64,000 bases of DNA, taken from positions 167,170,164-167,234,163 of the forward strand of contig NC_051852.1 in assembly GCF_905115235.1 (NCBI RefSeq), given 5' to 3'. This document shows positions 23,436 through 38,400 of this stretch, in pieces; within the stretch, counting starts at the first letter, position 1, and each line of letters opens with the position of its first letter. Made by a program: the position numbers and the translations under genes. The notes beneath the pieces are model-generated. The model had not been told where the DNA came from and did not search any database. It worked only from the letters and a program-made list of their open reading frames with translations. This DNA comes from Hermetia illucens (taxonomy: Eukaryota > Arthropoda > Insecta > Diptera > Stratiomyidae).

Positions 23436-26400
23436 ATGGATGACGACGGGACGGACGAGTTGTTGTTGCTGCGAGCGCGGGAGGAGCGGGAAAAGATTTT
23501 TCAACGTTACGATCGGGGTACAGATCCCTCAAACGACGTTGATCCCTGGGAGAATCCTAGCTTCGAAGTGTACCATTATACAGACAAGTATGCCCACTTT
23601 GATTAGCTAGTTTTTAACTAGATGACTCCATGCTTAGAATTAGTAATTGAATTTGATTTTATCTGTTTGAGTCAGCACAAACCGTAAAGCAAGTTGAATG
23701 CTTGTATTGCTATCGCACAACAAATGATATGCACTTTTTATGTTGAGTGAAATTAAGATGATTCCTTCCATCGGGCTGCAACCGCAAAATTGTCTACTGC
23801 TCATTTCCTTTTAATCTTTTCTAATTATTTAGTTCAATTCTTCAAGTGCTCATTGAATCGACGAATTTGATTCTTGCGGATCCAATCTGCTTAGGGGAAT
23901 CACTTGAAATCGCGCGTGATTCTAAACATTTGTCAATGGTCTGGCATTCATGAAATTTTTTTATCATTTAACAAAAGTAGATAGCGATAATCAGTTGCTT
24001 GTGGGTATTCTGCAGTATTATCGCGAAAAATTACAAAATCATACTACGAGGGTGTATTGAATATAAACGAGGCTTGCTTTTTCAATTTTTTACTTTTTTA
24101 GCTCTTCAATTTGTGAATGGGCCCAGTCAGACATTGGGCGATTTAAATTCTGATATACTTTGGATTGAGCTGGAGACTTGAGCCTTCCCGATTTTTGATA
24201 AAATATTACTGGCTTTCGATCTATAAAAAAAGTAGATGACTTAGAAGGATTTCTGTCATAAAAGGGCAGTTGCAAGGCTCGATATTTCGAAGCCACTAAT
24301 GCACTCTTTCTTGCTTGGTTGGCGGGTGGTTGGCAATTTCACCTTCCGCACTGCGTCCCTCCCTGAATTAAAAACTCCTTTTCCGTTGATGAAAGGAATT
24401 CCCTGATTTAAAGTCTCCCGAAGCCGGGGGAGCTAGTCCGAAGTAAAGTGTCAAACGGGTTTAGTTGTCAGTCCGACGGGCTACTTTTATAGGATTCCAA
24501 TGTGGAGGCGTTGTAGTGTGTAGCCGATTAGCGGAGAACGTACAGAAAGAAGCAGGCCCATTCGCTCGGTCTAAAAAGCGTTTTCACACGATCTACATTG
24601 AAATTATTGGTCCCTTGCGAGATTTGAGTGAATCGACAATCGACGCAATGTGCATCAATGGCACTTCCTGCTGGGGTCTGAAGCAAATAACCTCAGGCTT
24701 AAGAGAATTAACGGTGAGGGCCCACCGGTTGAAATACGCAATGATCCTATTGATTAGGGTCTGGGACCCCTCGCTTATAGGATGGTATCGTCAGCGAAGA
24801 GGATCCCTCCTGATGCGAGTGACCATTGTCGTTAGGGAGAAAGGTCGAGTGAGAGTCCGCGTGAGCTGCCTTTGTCATAGTGGATAAGTTTACGGGAGCG
24901 AGGGAGGGAAATATCGTGGAAGATGTGAAAAAATTTGGGGTCAAGATTGGATCCCTGAGAGACTCCTGAGTTTTATACGATGATTCTTTGTTTTACTTGA
25001 CCTACGTACCGCCCATCATGAGGAGTTTACCGCCAGCTCCGCCGAGTTAGTATAAGGGACGAATTTGAGACTCCCCAGTGACCCTGTGTTCAATACCAGG
25101 TTAGCCCTTTCCTTCACTGAGCTTTTGTGTTTGCTCTGGGACACCGTGACAAATTAAAATCACCTCCGCCATCCCGTCATTCTGCGATGAAGGCTGACGC
25201 CCCCAAGGACCTGCACGTCTGCACAGACGTCTTGGTTTGGGTGGATACTTCCTGGAAGTCCTTGTAATCATCATATGAGGGTCCTTATGAAATGTTGAAC
25301 AGGGGCAGCATTTTTTTAGGCTTGACCTCGTCGGCAGGCCAAGTCTTTTGTCCTCAGGGCTGAGGTCTCGGAGAAGAAAGGTGCACCACGCGTGAGATTA
25401 GATTTAAATCTCTAAAATTGGCGGGCCAGGAGTTGAGTTTTATCGCTGAAACCCAGTGTCAGCTGAGGGTGGGGTAGTGTGGTAGTGTGCGAGATTCACC
25501 ACAGTTGGAAACTCGCCCGCCTGTGTTGCTCGCCTACCTGTAGAGTCATTTGCCGGGAGCGGAGAAAAATAGAGAAAAAATAAAATGAATGAAATTTGAT
25601 GTTTTGTGTTAATTTAATAAATATTAATTAAATAGCTCCGTTCATTTACCTAAAATGGTCGTTTGCACATCCCATTTTGTCATTACAAATGGCGCGCAAT
25701 GTTTCCTAGGTTCCGGCTCCCTACTTTGTTTTGGTGTGTTGGATAGAAATACAATAGTTTCTCAATATTGTTCTCGGTTAGGATCCAAGTGCACTTGACT
25801 TCATCCTTCAAGTTTTATATTACACGCCTTTTTTTCCAGAAGCAAGTGTTTCTTTGCCTCAATTTCCTTCTTCCCATCTTATAGAATAGAGTTTCCTATC
25901 CTCTCCTTATATTGGGGTACATATTAATTCAGTCCGTTTTTTATTGCTAACAATGCATTTATTTGCAAACAAGATAAATGAACGGATTAATCAAAATATT
26001 GTCTATCGTGGGCTACAACATTTTCCCATCTCTCAGGCAGTTTTCGGATTTCATCGCGAAAAAATTCCTCGCACCTCCAGGTTTGAAGCCAATTTTCGAA
26101 ACAAGTGAACCGGGGACCTGGCAAGTCATACTGCATTCGCCGGAATAGCCAGTAATTGAAGGACCAATGTATGGCGAATACAGCGGGTGCGATAAAATAT
26201 CCCTCTTAAGAGTTTCCAAATAATTTTGCACGACGTTTGTGACATCAGGCCGAGCGTTATCATGTAAAAGAATGCCTTTGTCGTACCTTTTCTGGCTTTT
26301 TTTTCACTCGTAACGCTCGGCTTAAACGAATCAATTGCAGTCTATGCCGATTGCCCGTAATTGAATCTCCAGGTTTCAGAAGCTCATAATACAAATTCCT

Positions 26401-29400
26401 TTTTTGGTCCCACCAAATACACAACATGACCTTTGAACTATGGATATTCGGCTCCGGTGTTGATGTTGAAGTCGATGGCATTAGTTGACCGGGCCTAGCG
26501 TAGTATTTTCTCTTCTTGAGATTATCATAAAATATCCTCTTCTCATCACAAGTCACAATCCGATGCAAAAAAGCCTTTCTTTTTTACCTTTGAAGCAACT
26601 GCTCGCAAATGCACAATCGCCTTTCCACATCTCTCGTTTTAAGTTGATAAGGTACCCAGTTTCTTTGCTTGTGGATCAATCCTATGGATTTTAATCGTGC
26701 TGAAATTGCTTGCTGTGTCAAACAAAGCAATATCCACTGTATACTATTGACAAATATCTACTCTCTCACATATAATCGCAATCAGCTGTCAATATGAAAC
26801 ATTAATGACCACTAGAGACCACCAAGTTGTACATCCAATAGTATACCACGAAAGTTGAGCCGTTCTTGTGTGTTGCGTTTTCTTTCAAAGGTAAGGTGTA
26901 GACCTAATAAGGGAAATCTCGCAGGTATCGTTTGTGTGGTGTTTTGAGGCTTTAGGTCTCGCAAGGGAGCGTCCAGGCCTTGTCGTCTGCAGGCTGAAAG
27001 GTTGTGCCGTCCGGGTTTTTGTTAATTGTCTCTTCTTGTCTTTATGTGAATGACGATTCTTTTTAGATTTCGACGCGTGATTACTGACCTTTTCTCTCGT
27101 GTTGCAAGGAAGAAGCTGATGGTCGATGGGTATTTGCTTAGAAATGGGTGAGTGGGGCGAGGTGCTCGCTTCTGATATCAAACAAGGAATTAAAAATGTT
27201 CGCGTTTCGATATTGGTGATTAAATAGACTTCTTTTCTTCGTTGTTGACAGTAGGATGTTGGTTGATGGCAAATATTCGGTTGAAAATAGAGGTAGGAAG
27301 CGTGAGGCTGTGTCTGGCTGTCCTCAACACTTCGTCTTCGGCCAATTTTCCGACTTTAAATAGAGAAGTCTAGATTGGCGCGGATTTCGTCGTGATTTCT
27401 TTTTCATCTTCTCTTTTTGTAAAGAGGAAGAAACGGGCGAGCGTGTAGCATTTGGTTGGATAAGGGGGATCGCAGCTAGGTGCTGGATCCGGCCCCGATG
27501 GTGTATTCTCATCTCGTTCACGGATTTCGGATTCCCTTTTAAAGTTTCGTGTGAAGCAAAACATTATTAAAATCGATTCAATGTCTGTCTGTCCGTTCGT
27601 ATGTCTCCCAAGATTTACTCCGAAAAGGCAGGAACAATCATGACGAAATTTGGTGAGAAGATATTTTCTGTGAAGCACTACACGTAGAAAGAGTGGAATC
27701 GTTCGGTGTCGGGGTTCAGGGGGGCGACTATCAAACGAAAGAGCTCAATTAATGCTTTTCGAAAACGATACTCTTTCTTATATTAGGTGAAATAGAAGGG
27801 TGCGAGCACTCAAAGTATGTGCGCCAAAAAGTGAAACCGGTCTCGTTCTTAGGACTTATCCAACCGAAAAAATCCCAGTAATACATCTATACAAAATCTA
27901 GGCCTTAAAATACATCGACATCTGCTCAAATAAAGTGAATGATAGCATATAACTATATTTTAGAATTTTACCCGAAAATCCCCCTCAAGTTTATTTTAGT
28001 ACGAAATCAGTATAATTGATAATGTAAGATACAATTCTGAAGTTTGAAGGCAATCCAACTTTTACTAACAAAGTTATGGAAGGTGAAAGTGTTGAATTCC
28101 ATCTGAATTCATGGTACTCTAATGGTGATGGCCTGCCATCTACTAATGGTGGGCCGCACTAATTTGAGTAGCAACTCGCTCCTCTCTTCAATAACATAGA
28201 TGGTGAGCTAAGGACCACTTGTAGGGATACTACGAAGTCAAAACTCGTTACTAATACAACAACGATTTATTGAAAGTTTGAATATAATTCTTTGTTGTAA
28301 TATCTTCTTTCCTGTCGTCGTGGATCTTTTCTTCTGATGAAATTCGCTCGGCTGGCTTTACATAACTCGTAAATGATATGGTGTGTTTCAGGGAATATTG
28401 TAGCGGATTAGCAATGTGGATTAATTGCTGACGTAATGACGTTACAATACTCCCCCCTGAGTGTTTTGGCTCGGTTGAATTTTTCGTGAATAGACTTTCT
28501 GGATATGAGGTGGCCGTGGGTTGATTGGCTGCCATGTGTTGCTAGCGGATCTATGGTTTCGCACATTCGACTCAGTTGACGGAGAGGTAGTAAAAGAAAC
28601 CCTGTTAATAGGTTTCACAACAAAGCTGATTAGAATCGGAGAGCTTTTCTTCGCTTGGCTCTGCGATTCTGATCATGTTTGGAGGGGCTCGTCGGGCTCC
28701 GAAATCAGGAAAGCTGACGATATGTTAACCAGTCGCTCACTGCGGGCCGGTGTACGGTTGGGTAAGAGATTTTTTAACAGAGTCCACACGCGGAAATAGA
28801 TGAGTGCATGTATTCAATGGACAAATACTGTCCGATAGTTGCAATCAATATATGGTTTGGGATGCAACTGCCTCATGTGTTGACGAAAACGGATGAGGAA
28901 AATGCGAGGATCGGTTGCTGCGATATCGTTCAAGAACCGTTCTCCAGGAATCCTCAGAGTGGTTCCAAAGACTAATTCCGCGGATGAATCGCCAAGGTCC
29001 TCTTTGATGTAGTTTCGCAGTCCAAGCAAAACGGTGGGCAGAATGTCATTGTCTTGATGAAACATGATGGCGGCTTTTAATGACCGATGCTATCTCTCGA
29101 TAGTACCATTGTTGGCTGGATGAAACTTTCGGGTTCGCTTGCAACCAAGGAGGTTGATGCGTGCGGTGAATAGTGCTAACCCGAATTGTGATCCTTGGTT
29201 AGTCGTAATAACGCTAGGAGCTTCCAAGTAGCGTAGGACGCCTCTGCAATGCTTTCCACAGATTGGTCTGCCTAGGGAACGGCCTCGGTCCACCGCTTGA
29301 TCTAGCTGGTAATGCATCAGTAAGGTACGTTGAGCATAACTGTCTCTGCAGGCTTCAAATGCTTTGCTAGCGACGGGGGTCCAGTTAATTGGGGCTTTAT

Positions 29401-32400
29401 CTCTTTTTTTGCTTTTGGTAAGATGTCATTCAGCAGAGTTTGCAATGCCGCAGCATTCGGAATAAACCTACGATGATAATTGATGGTTCCGAGAAAACGA
29501 GGAAGTGTTTTAGGAGTCGATGGCATTTTATAAGTGCATATAGCTTTAACCGAGATATTCGACTTCAGAAACAGCAAATCAGGACTTCGCTAAGTTGATG
29601 ACAACTCTGAATTTGCTTAACCTTTCTAGTACTAGACGAACATGCTTTAAGTGTTGTTCCAGTGTCTCGGATGCTATCAAAACGTGATCAATATCTCACA
29701 ACAAAAATCGGGATCTCGAAGCACCACATTCCAATTCATGTCCACCAATTGTTGAAAAGATTAGACAGCATTCCTCAACCCGAATGGCATTACCACCAAT
29801 TCAAACAGACCAAAGGGTTTGGTGACTGCTGTCTTCGGGGTATCAGAGAGCACTGGCGCGAAATAATCTGAACTTATTATTGATGCATCTCCGTTTCAAG
29901 ATTTTAGACAAAGCAAAAAACATACATAGCGCTGATAATGTATTGAGTAACTTTGAATTAGAAGAAATCGCCAACAGAATGCTAACAAAATATACAAATT
30001 GATCGACGCCTCCACTGCTATCCCCACTAATGCAAATAAAAAATGGGCGTCTGGGTGAGAATCTTAGTTTTGTTGGTTCGACTCTGCTTGAATCCCACTT
30101 AAAGTGAAGACCGATTTTCCAAAAGTCCATAATTCGGTTTGGGAGCGCGTAGTCGAGGTGTTCGAGGGAGGATGTCATCAATATGAACTTGATTCATGAG
30201 GCAATCGATCTTTTTACATTGTAGGTAAGTTACGTAAAGGGGTTTGAACTCAGGATTCCCTTTTAAGTACATGTAGGGTAGTGTAGTGACCTAAATCTAG
30301 TGTCCTCTTATTGTACATAGTACCGTCAGTACCACGTCATTATTAAGTTGACTCTGAACCTTCGCAACAAAGTATAATCTTTTGAATTTTCAGATATGGT
30401 TTCATTCAGGATCAACGCTTGCCAATTAAACACGACCCACACGAATCACGACGATTGGAACTTGAAGTTGAACGTGAGAAGAAGTGGCTCAAAATGCTAG
30501 AACGTTGGGATCGTTCCCAAGATAAGCTTCGAAAGCGAGTCTTCAAAGGCATTCCGAACAAGCTACGCTCTGCAGCATGGCTTAAATTATTGAACATTCC
30601 TGAAACGAAAAAGAAAAACGCAGGTGTTTACGGGAGAATGTTAACACTGGCACGAAAATATTGCACCGAAACACGTCAAATAGATTCTGACGTTAATCGA
30701 CAGTTTCGCGAGAACTTGGCATTCCGTGAACGATACAGTATTAAACAAAGAAGTCTTTTCAATGTTTTGACCGCCTATAGTATGTACAATATGGAATTGG
30801 GATATTGTCAAGGTATGTCAGGGCTTGTAGCAGTATTACTACTATACATGGACGAAGAGGATGCGTTCTGGGGACTAAATACCCTGATGTCCGACCGAAA
30901 ATATGCAATGCATGGACTGTTCATAGAAGGATTCCCGAAATTGACTCGTTTCCTTCAGCACCATGATTATCTAGTGGCCAAAATCATGCCAAGGTTACAC
31001 AAACACTTTGCAAAGCACAACCTGGATTCTATACTGTATTCACTTAAATGGTTCTTTGTGATTTTTATTGAGCGAGTAAGTTTGTGTGGAGGTTATCTAC
31101 TTATTAAGGGCTAGTTTGTCAAATTATAATTTTTTCGCAGATTCCCTATAAACTGTGCCTTCGCATTTGGGACATTTACCTTCTTGATGGCGAACGTGTT
31201 GTCACAGCCATGGCATTTGTTATTTTAAGGTTACACAAGAATCGTTTACTAAAATTAAAAGATATGGATGCAATCATCGAATTTCTTCAAGTAAAACTTC
31301 ACAAAGATTTCGGTTACGATGATGATTATGTGATACGTGCCCTTGAGCACACAATGCAAGAATTGAAAAGATTAAAGTTAGACTTGCCACCACCACCTCA
31401 ACCCAATGAATTCCCTCAGCGGCAATTAGGTGAATTCATTGAACCGGATTTCGAGAAGAAAATTGGTCACCGCAAATCTGTTTTCACTGAAAATGAACGA
31501 GAAGTTCTAACTAATGTAATTTTAAGGTGAGTATGGATTAACAGATTAGGGATTAAGGAGCTTAACGACTTTGTTTTATTCAGGCAAGAGATAATAGGTC
31601 AAACCGATGTCGAGTCGACCAACTCATATGAAAATTCAGAGAGTGTAACCGGTAAGTGACTAGATGATTTCGTTTAATTGGCATTATTTTATGCATGTTG
31701 TGTTGGATTTCTCACATTTTTGATTTGCTTTGATGATATTATGTTGAAGTGGTTGGGTTCGCTTGGTGTAATTAACGTCACGTTGCAAAGGGATAATATT
31801 TTGTCACAAATAACGGATGTGGTGCGAAAGTAATTATAAATTTGTTTGTTCATAATAATAGGGTGGACAGCTGTTAAGTTCGTTTCAAGAATTACCGTTA
31901 GAAAGTTCAATATTTTATAACTTATTTCAGAGAGTATATTTTCTTGTGTTTCTTTTTTATCGTTAATTAATAGAATGGTTATCACTGCTAATTTGGCAGC
32001 ATCTCATACAACAAACTGCCCCAAAATTTTTTAATAATGCACTCAAGAAATTGTACTTTCTCTAGATGTTAGCATGATATTGCGTGGAGTATTAAATCAT
32101 ACGTTACTTCTTTTTCTTCAGCCTTTGTCCCGTTCACAAGCGGGGTCGGCTCGTCGTGATCGGCTTCGCCATTTGGCTCTATCGAATGCCTGATCTGGGT
32201 GCAATCTCGAGGCTTTCAAATCCCCATCCAGCGTATTAAGCACCGTTGCTTAGGTCTGCCTTTTGGTCGTTTACCATCGACTTCGAAGTTCAGACCAATC
32301 TTGGCAAGTGAATTCTCGTTTGCACGAATTGCGTGACCATACCATCGAAGACGCCTCTCTCGCAACTTTTCCACGATCGGTGCAACCCCATAACGATCGC

Positions 32401-35400
32401 GGATATCCTCATTTCGGATGTGATCTAAACGTGTAACGCCACTAGTCCAACGTAGCATCTTCGTCTCCATTACCGCAAGACGCCGTTCATTGTCTTTTAT
32501 GGTCGGCCAACACTCAGAACCATAGAGAGCGACTGGACGGACGACATTGCGGTAAAATTTAGATTTGAGACGTTCGATGATACGTCGATCACAAAGAACA
32601 CCAGTTGTGGAACGCCAGTTCATCCAGGTTGCGTTAATGCGTGAAGCAATTTCATAACGTAGTTCTCCATTGGCTGATAGCGTTGACCCGAGGTATTTAA
32701 ATCGCTCAGTTCTGGGCAGATCACTGCCGCTGACAGTGATTGTGCCTGTTTCATGGAGATCGGTCGTCAAGAATTCAGTTTTGTTTAAATTCAATCTGAG
32801 ACTGTGTTGCATAAGGCGATCATTCAATTTTTGATCAAGTTGCTCGAGATCATTTTTGCTATCAGATGCTAGGAAAACATCATCTGCATAAAGCAGTGTG
32901 TAGGGCGCTGGACGTTGGATATCCCGTGTGACGGTGTCCATAACAAGGACAAAGAGGAGTGGTGAGAGGGCACTTCCTTGATGAACACCAACAGAGACAC
33001 GAAGCGGTTTCGATATACCCGCCATACTTCGAACTTTACTTTTCGGATCGTGGTAGAGCAATTGAACTCAGCGCACGAGTTCTTCTGGCACGAAGTGTTG
33101 TCGTAAAGCATACCAGATGAGTTCGTGTGGTACACGGTCAAACGCTTTCTCTAGATCCAGAAAGGCAATGTAAAGAGGGCGATGCTTCTCACGGTGTTTC
33201 TCCATGAGTAACCGCGCAGCGTGTATTGCGTCAGTAGTTCCGCAGTTCTTGACAAACCCGGCTTGATTCACGGTTATTTCAGCGATTTCGCGAATACGGT
33301 TGTCAAGAATGCGTTCAAAAATCTTCATGGTATGGGAAAGTAACCGGATCGGACGGTAATTTGAACATTCTGCAGGACTACCTTTCTTTTTCCATATTGG
33401 AACAGTGGTACTTTCTTGCCAGTCAGATGGTGTTCTTCCTTCCTGAATAACCGGGTTAAAGAATTCACTGAGCCACAGTGTTGGGTCCCAGCTCTTCGCT
33501 TTCCAGAGCTCAGATGCGATGTCGTCAGGTCCTGTTGCTTTCCCCGATTTCATTTGTTTTATTGCCTCCTCGACTTCAGTTGGAACTGCTCCAAATGTCG
33601 GCAATGATTGTGGAAGTGGAGGATGACAAATTCTTCAGTTGAAATCTGCTCGAAAATGGCAATGCCTCAAGTTAGGATGCTAATCTATTTAGTTTTTGAA
33701 AAAGTGTTCCCTTTTTATACGCTCCCTTCTTAATGGGTAGAGAGAGAGAGAGTAAAAATTACCCCAAAACCAACGAATATCTCTTGCTGTTAGGGTTTGA
33801 TTCGTAGCTTCTCACTAACATGGTTATATACGTTTTCGCTTGCTAGTCCGGTACGGTCCTTTAGGGCAAATGGTTACGTTTTTTTGTCAAATTAAAATAA
33901 TTTTATTTGTTACTTTTGTATCGAGTAGAGAGTTATTATATAATTTGGTCATTTTAATTTTATAATTTATTGAAATCTGCTACTTTCTTACTGTTCTACT
34001 GAAGCCATACAAAGCTCACTGTTAAGGTAGGCAGTCCTGAACCAACTCTGGATTGAGTTCGACATCTCTCTGAAAACGTTTTGCTAGCTTATACAGATCT
34101 TCAGAGCAAATTTCAAACTTTTAATTTCATCCGACCTGAATCGACACAGAAACTTCTTGTACCCACCACGCCCCGTCAGAATTTGAATTAGGTGAAAGTT
34201 AAGTTCGGCTTGTCTTCGATGAATCCACTCCTCAGTACTGAGAATCAACAATTATTACCAGCAACCTCTTCGGTATGTTGTTTTTTTTTTGAGTAAATGG
34301 ATTCTGCCTTTCAGTTGATCCATCGGAAGTATTCTTGCAATAGCACAAGAGATGTGGTGAATACGCAGCCCATCCTTAGTATTGTTAAACACTAGGGCAT
34401 GTGTAGTGCATCCAACTAGACCGGTGTTCCCTCGCAGACATAATCCAGATGTCCTTGGAAATTGACCTTCGTGTTAGGTGTCACCCGCAGGTACTTTATA
34501 GTCGTCTTTCAAGTGATTTTTTTGCCACTACCCCGAATACTAATTGTATTCCTTTTCATATGTTTGGTGATCAGGACCGCCTCTGCCTTTTGTTCCGCTA
34601 GATTATATTTGACCATTTTAAGCCGCATTTTACAGGTGCTAATGCTCTCATTAGCAAAATCTTCAGGCTGATTTGCGGAAAAAGCAATCAAATCATCCGC
34701 ACAACCGATTACTGTAGTCTCCTTCGGCGCGGGAAAGGCGATTGTATTACGTTCCATAGGAAGGGATCCAGAACTGAACCTTGTCGTGCTTCTTGCGAGT
34801 TTTTTTTTATTGGCTCAGTCAATCAGACCTTGCTGGCATTTTTAACATCCAACGTCACCACGGAACAGCGTTTGCTGGAGGAAACTCCGTTTCGAGCTAG
34901 GTTCAATTCCAGGTCCATGGCGTTAAATTTTCTCTTCGATAAGCCCATCTGGTATATTTCATGATAAAGCAAATAAGTGAGAGAGACGACTCTTTCTTAT
35001 ATTTCCATATTGTGTGTATACGGCAGAACAGGTGGGTGTCCCGACTGCCCTTTGGGCTTTGGCAACAAAACTAGTCTCTGCCAGTCTCCATTGATCAGAA
35101 GAAAGCCCTTCTATCATGTATGTCTCACCATGTGATAAAGCCATTCACCCTGATCTTAGTAGCGAGCTTAATAATTCTATTTCGAAAATCCTATAAACCG
35201 TGAGTACGTTTTTCCCCAATTTTTTGATAATAGCAAAAACGATCTCGAGGAACTTATCCAAAAATGGAAGGACCGCTTCATGCAACACAGTTTCAGATTG
35301 AATCAGAATAAAACTGAATTTTTGACGACTGGTCCCCCTGAAATGGGCATAATCACTGTCAGCGGTAGTAATCTGCCCAGGACTGAACGATTTAAAGATC

Positions 35401-38400
35401 TCGAGCCAATGTTATCAGCCAATGGAGAACTGCGTTGCAAAATTGCTTCAAGCATTAGCACAACCTGAATGAAGTGGGATTCACAACTGGTGTTCTTTGT
35501 AATCGACGTATCAACGAACGTCTCAAATCTAAAACTTACCGCAATGTCGTCCGTTCAGTCGCTCTCTATGGTTCTGAGTGTTGGCCGACTATAAAAGACA
35601 ATGAACGGAGTCTTGCGGTAATGGAGACGGAGATGTTGCGTTAATGGTATGGTCACGTAATTCTTGCTAACGAGAATTCCCTTGCCAAGATTGGTCTCAA
35701 TACCGAAGTCTATGGTAAACGACCAAAAGGCCGGTCGAAAGAACGTCGGCTTGATAAGTTGGATTGATGGATTTAAAAGCCTCGCGATTGCATCCAGATT
35801 AGGCTTTTGATAGAACCAAATGGCGAAACCGATCACGACGAGCCGACCCCGCTTATGAACGGGGTAAAGGCTGAAGAAAAAGAAGATTCTTCAATAAATC
35901 ACCACAAGTTATTTCTTAGCTACCTTAATTATGTTGATTCATTCATTCAACGCTGGTTTATATTTCGAGCTGTACCTTTCTGTGGAGGGAGGATTACCAT
36001 TACTCTATTCCGAAAAATATGTGGACAGGTTAACTGTGTTGTTGCCTCTCAGCTCTTTCATGATCACCATAAACGCTATGGAACTTTAAATCCGGTTTTT
36101 CTGCAAGTGGTCTGCTTAGGGCTATTCGGAGGATTTGTGTATACTGTCCGTTTTACGCTTCTTCTTTTCTAGCTCGAAAAATACAGCACAATCGCATCTC
36201 TCTATTATTAATTTGATCGCTTATTGGTGAGATCTTGCACACTCGGCATGATAGTGTCACATGCCTCTGTCCTGCATCTGACTATTTTTACTGCCTTTTC
36301 TGCTGTCGAGACTTCGATATCACCGCCTCCTAATTGCATCTCTTCGTGCTCATTTAAATGTTTTCACGGATTGGTCCGAGATTCAAGAACTAGGTCTTCG
36401 TAAACATCCTTCCTTCGTTTCTTGGATAAATTTTCCACGCCCGTATTGTCGCCTTCCTAGCTATATATATTGTCAAGGCTCGTTGCTGATGCTGCTGGGA
36501 AGCTCGCAGATGATGACTACGCTGATATTCTGCGCACAGATGGTTTGTGAGAATAAGTTATCCTAAACACTGAACATCTGCTGTTACTCTCATATCAACT
36601 GTGGACATTACCCTTCTGCTTGCAAAGTATACGTAATAAGTTAGCTTTGCACTCCTTGAATATGTGGATTTTTCCTCTAAATTTTCTTCGACTGTGTGAC
36701 ATGTTACAATCATTGGTACTGTTTAGCGATTTAGCCAAGTTGAAGAGATCGGAAACATCCGCTAAATTGGCAAACTACTCAGCCTATTTTCGCTACGCCT
36801 GCGTCAGAAGTTTGAGCGCTGCTTTTGATGGTAAATTAATTGATGCCGTTTGTGTGGCTCTGTATGCCTTCCTTTGTTTGTTCAGTGTGGACTCTTGTAA
36901 CTTCGACAATCTGAATTGTTCTTCTATAACTTGGAAGATATCCCTTCTTCGTCGTAATTTAGTTAATGTCTTTGCATTGTGTTCCGAAATAATCAACTTT
37001 ACGCGTTTTGAGAAGTTATCCCTGCGACGCATGTGGATAATATTTTTTGTCTACTATTTGCTCTCTTCGCGACATTTAATAATGATCTTGGTCATGTTTT
37101 TAATGCCATATTACACAAGAAAGTTGACTGGCGGTTTCGTCCAAGGCAGAAGCAACTCATCAGACACTGCCCCACCTCTGCCCTGGGAGCAGCGTGACCA
37201 GAGCTAGCGACAGGTGGTAATCGCTCCATATATATATAATCGCAAACACGGCATGAGTGCGAATTATATTGAAGTGAAATCCGTCGTAAATTCAGACCTT
37301 AACCATGCCGAAGTGAATTTTTTGTTGAGGATGCTGGGAGTCCTGAGTCCGCACCCACCTGATGACGGATCGGACCACTTGGAAAGCAACTGATTTCTTC
37401 TTCTCTTTTGGTCCACGGACTCCTCTTTTTTCAGTTAAACAATTTTGCAAAAAGGAGCTTAATTCGTGATCACTACTGTCGGGGGAGGGTCTGAGCTTCA
37501 AAATGGTATATAAGTTTGGGGGGTTTGAGTGCCAGGAAAATTGCTGATTTTTGGAGGAATCTTGGGAAAAACTTTAAACGGTTTCGTCCAGGACAGCGTA
37601 ACCGAAGGTAGCAACAGGTGGTAATCGCTCCATTTATATATAATATATAATCGCAAACACGACATGAGTACGACGCCACCATTGGACTGGTCTTCATGTT
37701 GTCCTGGTCAGAGAAGTTCAATGGAGACTCAGGACTTAGATATCTCGATTTTGACATCTTTTTATGAGTCTCTCTTTGAATGAATGGCATACAACTCCTG
37801 CGATCTTGGATTCTTTATAATAATAATTGTTTATTCTCCCAACAAATTCAACTTGGATCTACGCTTTGGAACGTATTAGAGCCCTTCTGGGCTGGCTGAA
37901 ACGGTAGACTTGGAGGCAATGTTGTCAGCATTGAACACATTATCGAGGTATTATCGCGATGTGACTCAGACACTCATTCACAGCAGACTAGACTAGTCCC
38001 TCTGCCATTAGTGAAATTTGAACTGTGCAAGAAATGCCAGCTAATATTAATCTCTGGACAGCTGATCGACAGTATTTAATTTAGAAACTTGGAAAGTAAT
38101 TGTACAAACTTGAGCTTAGTATAAAAGTTCCGTCAAGTGTACAGGTCTGTAGTTTGGATATACGAGGCTAAATCGAAATATTCCTATTACTTTGTTCTTA
38201 GATTTTTCCGTATGACCAATGAACAGGGCCGAAGGAAAAACACACGAGTCCGGATGAAAATCGTGCGTCCTCTCTAATTTCCTTAGTTAATTTCATTGGG
38301 TGTTTCTATCGCGATAAAATTCTACCCCTGGGGGATAGTTCTTGCTCCTTGTCAGATCTGTCAATGAGCAATCGAAACTCGTTATGAATTATATATAAGG

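Noticed and set aside
28250-28800. Long terminal repeat of the Gypsy fossil
   Set aside because: The position would suit one, but no matching second copy is present in the window.
36620-37207. 195-codon plus-strand gene
   Set aside because: It is the opposite-strand shadow of an R1-like ORF1 fragment read on the minus strand.
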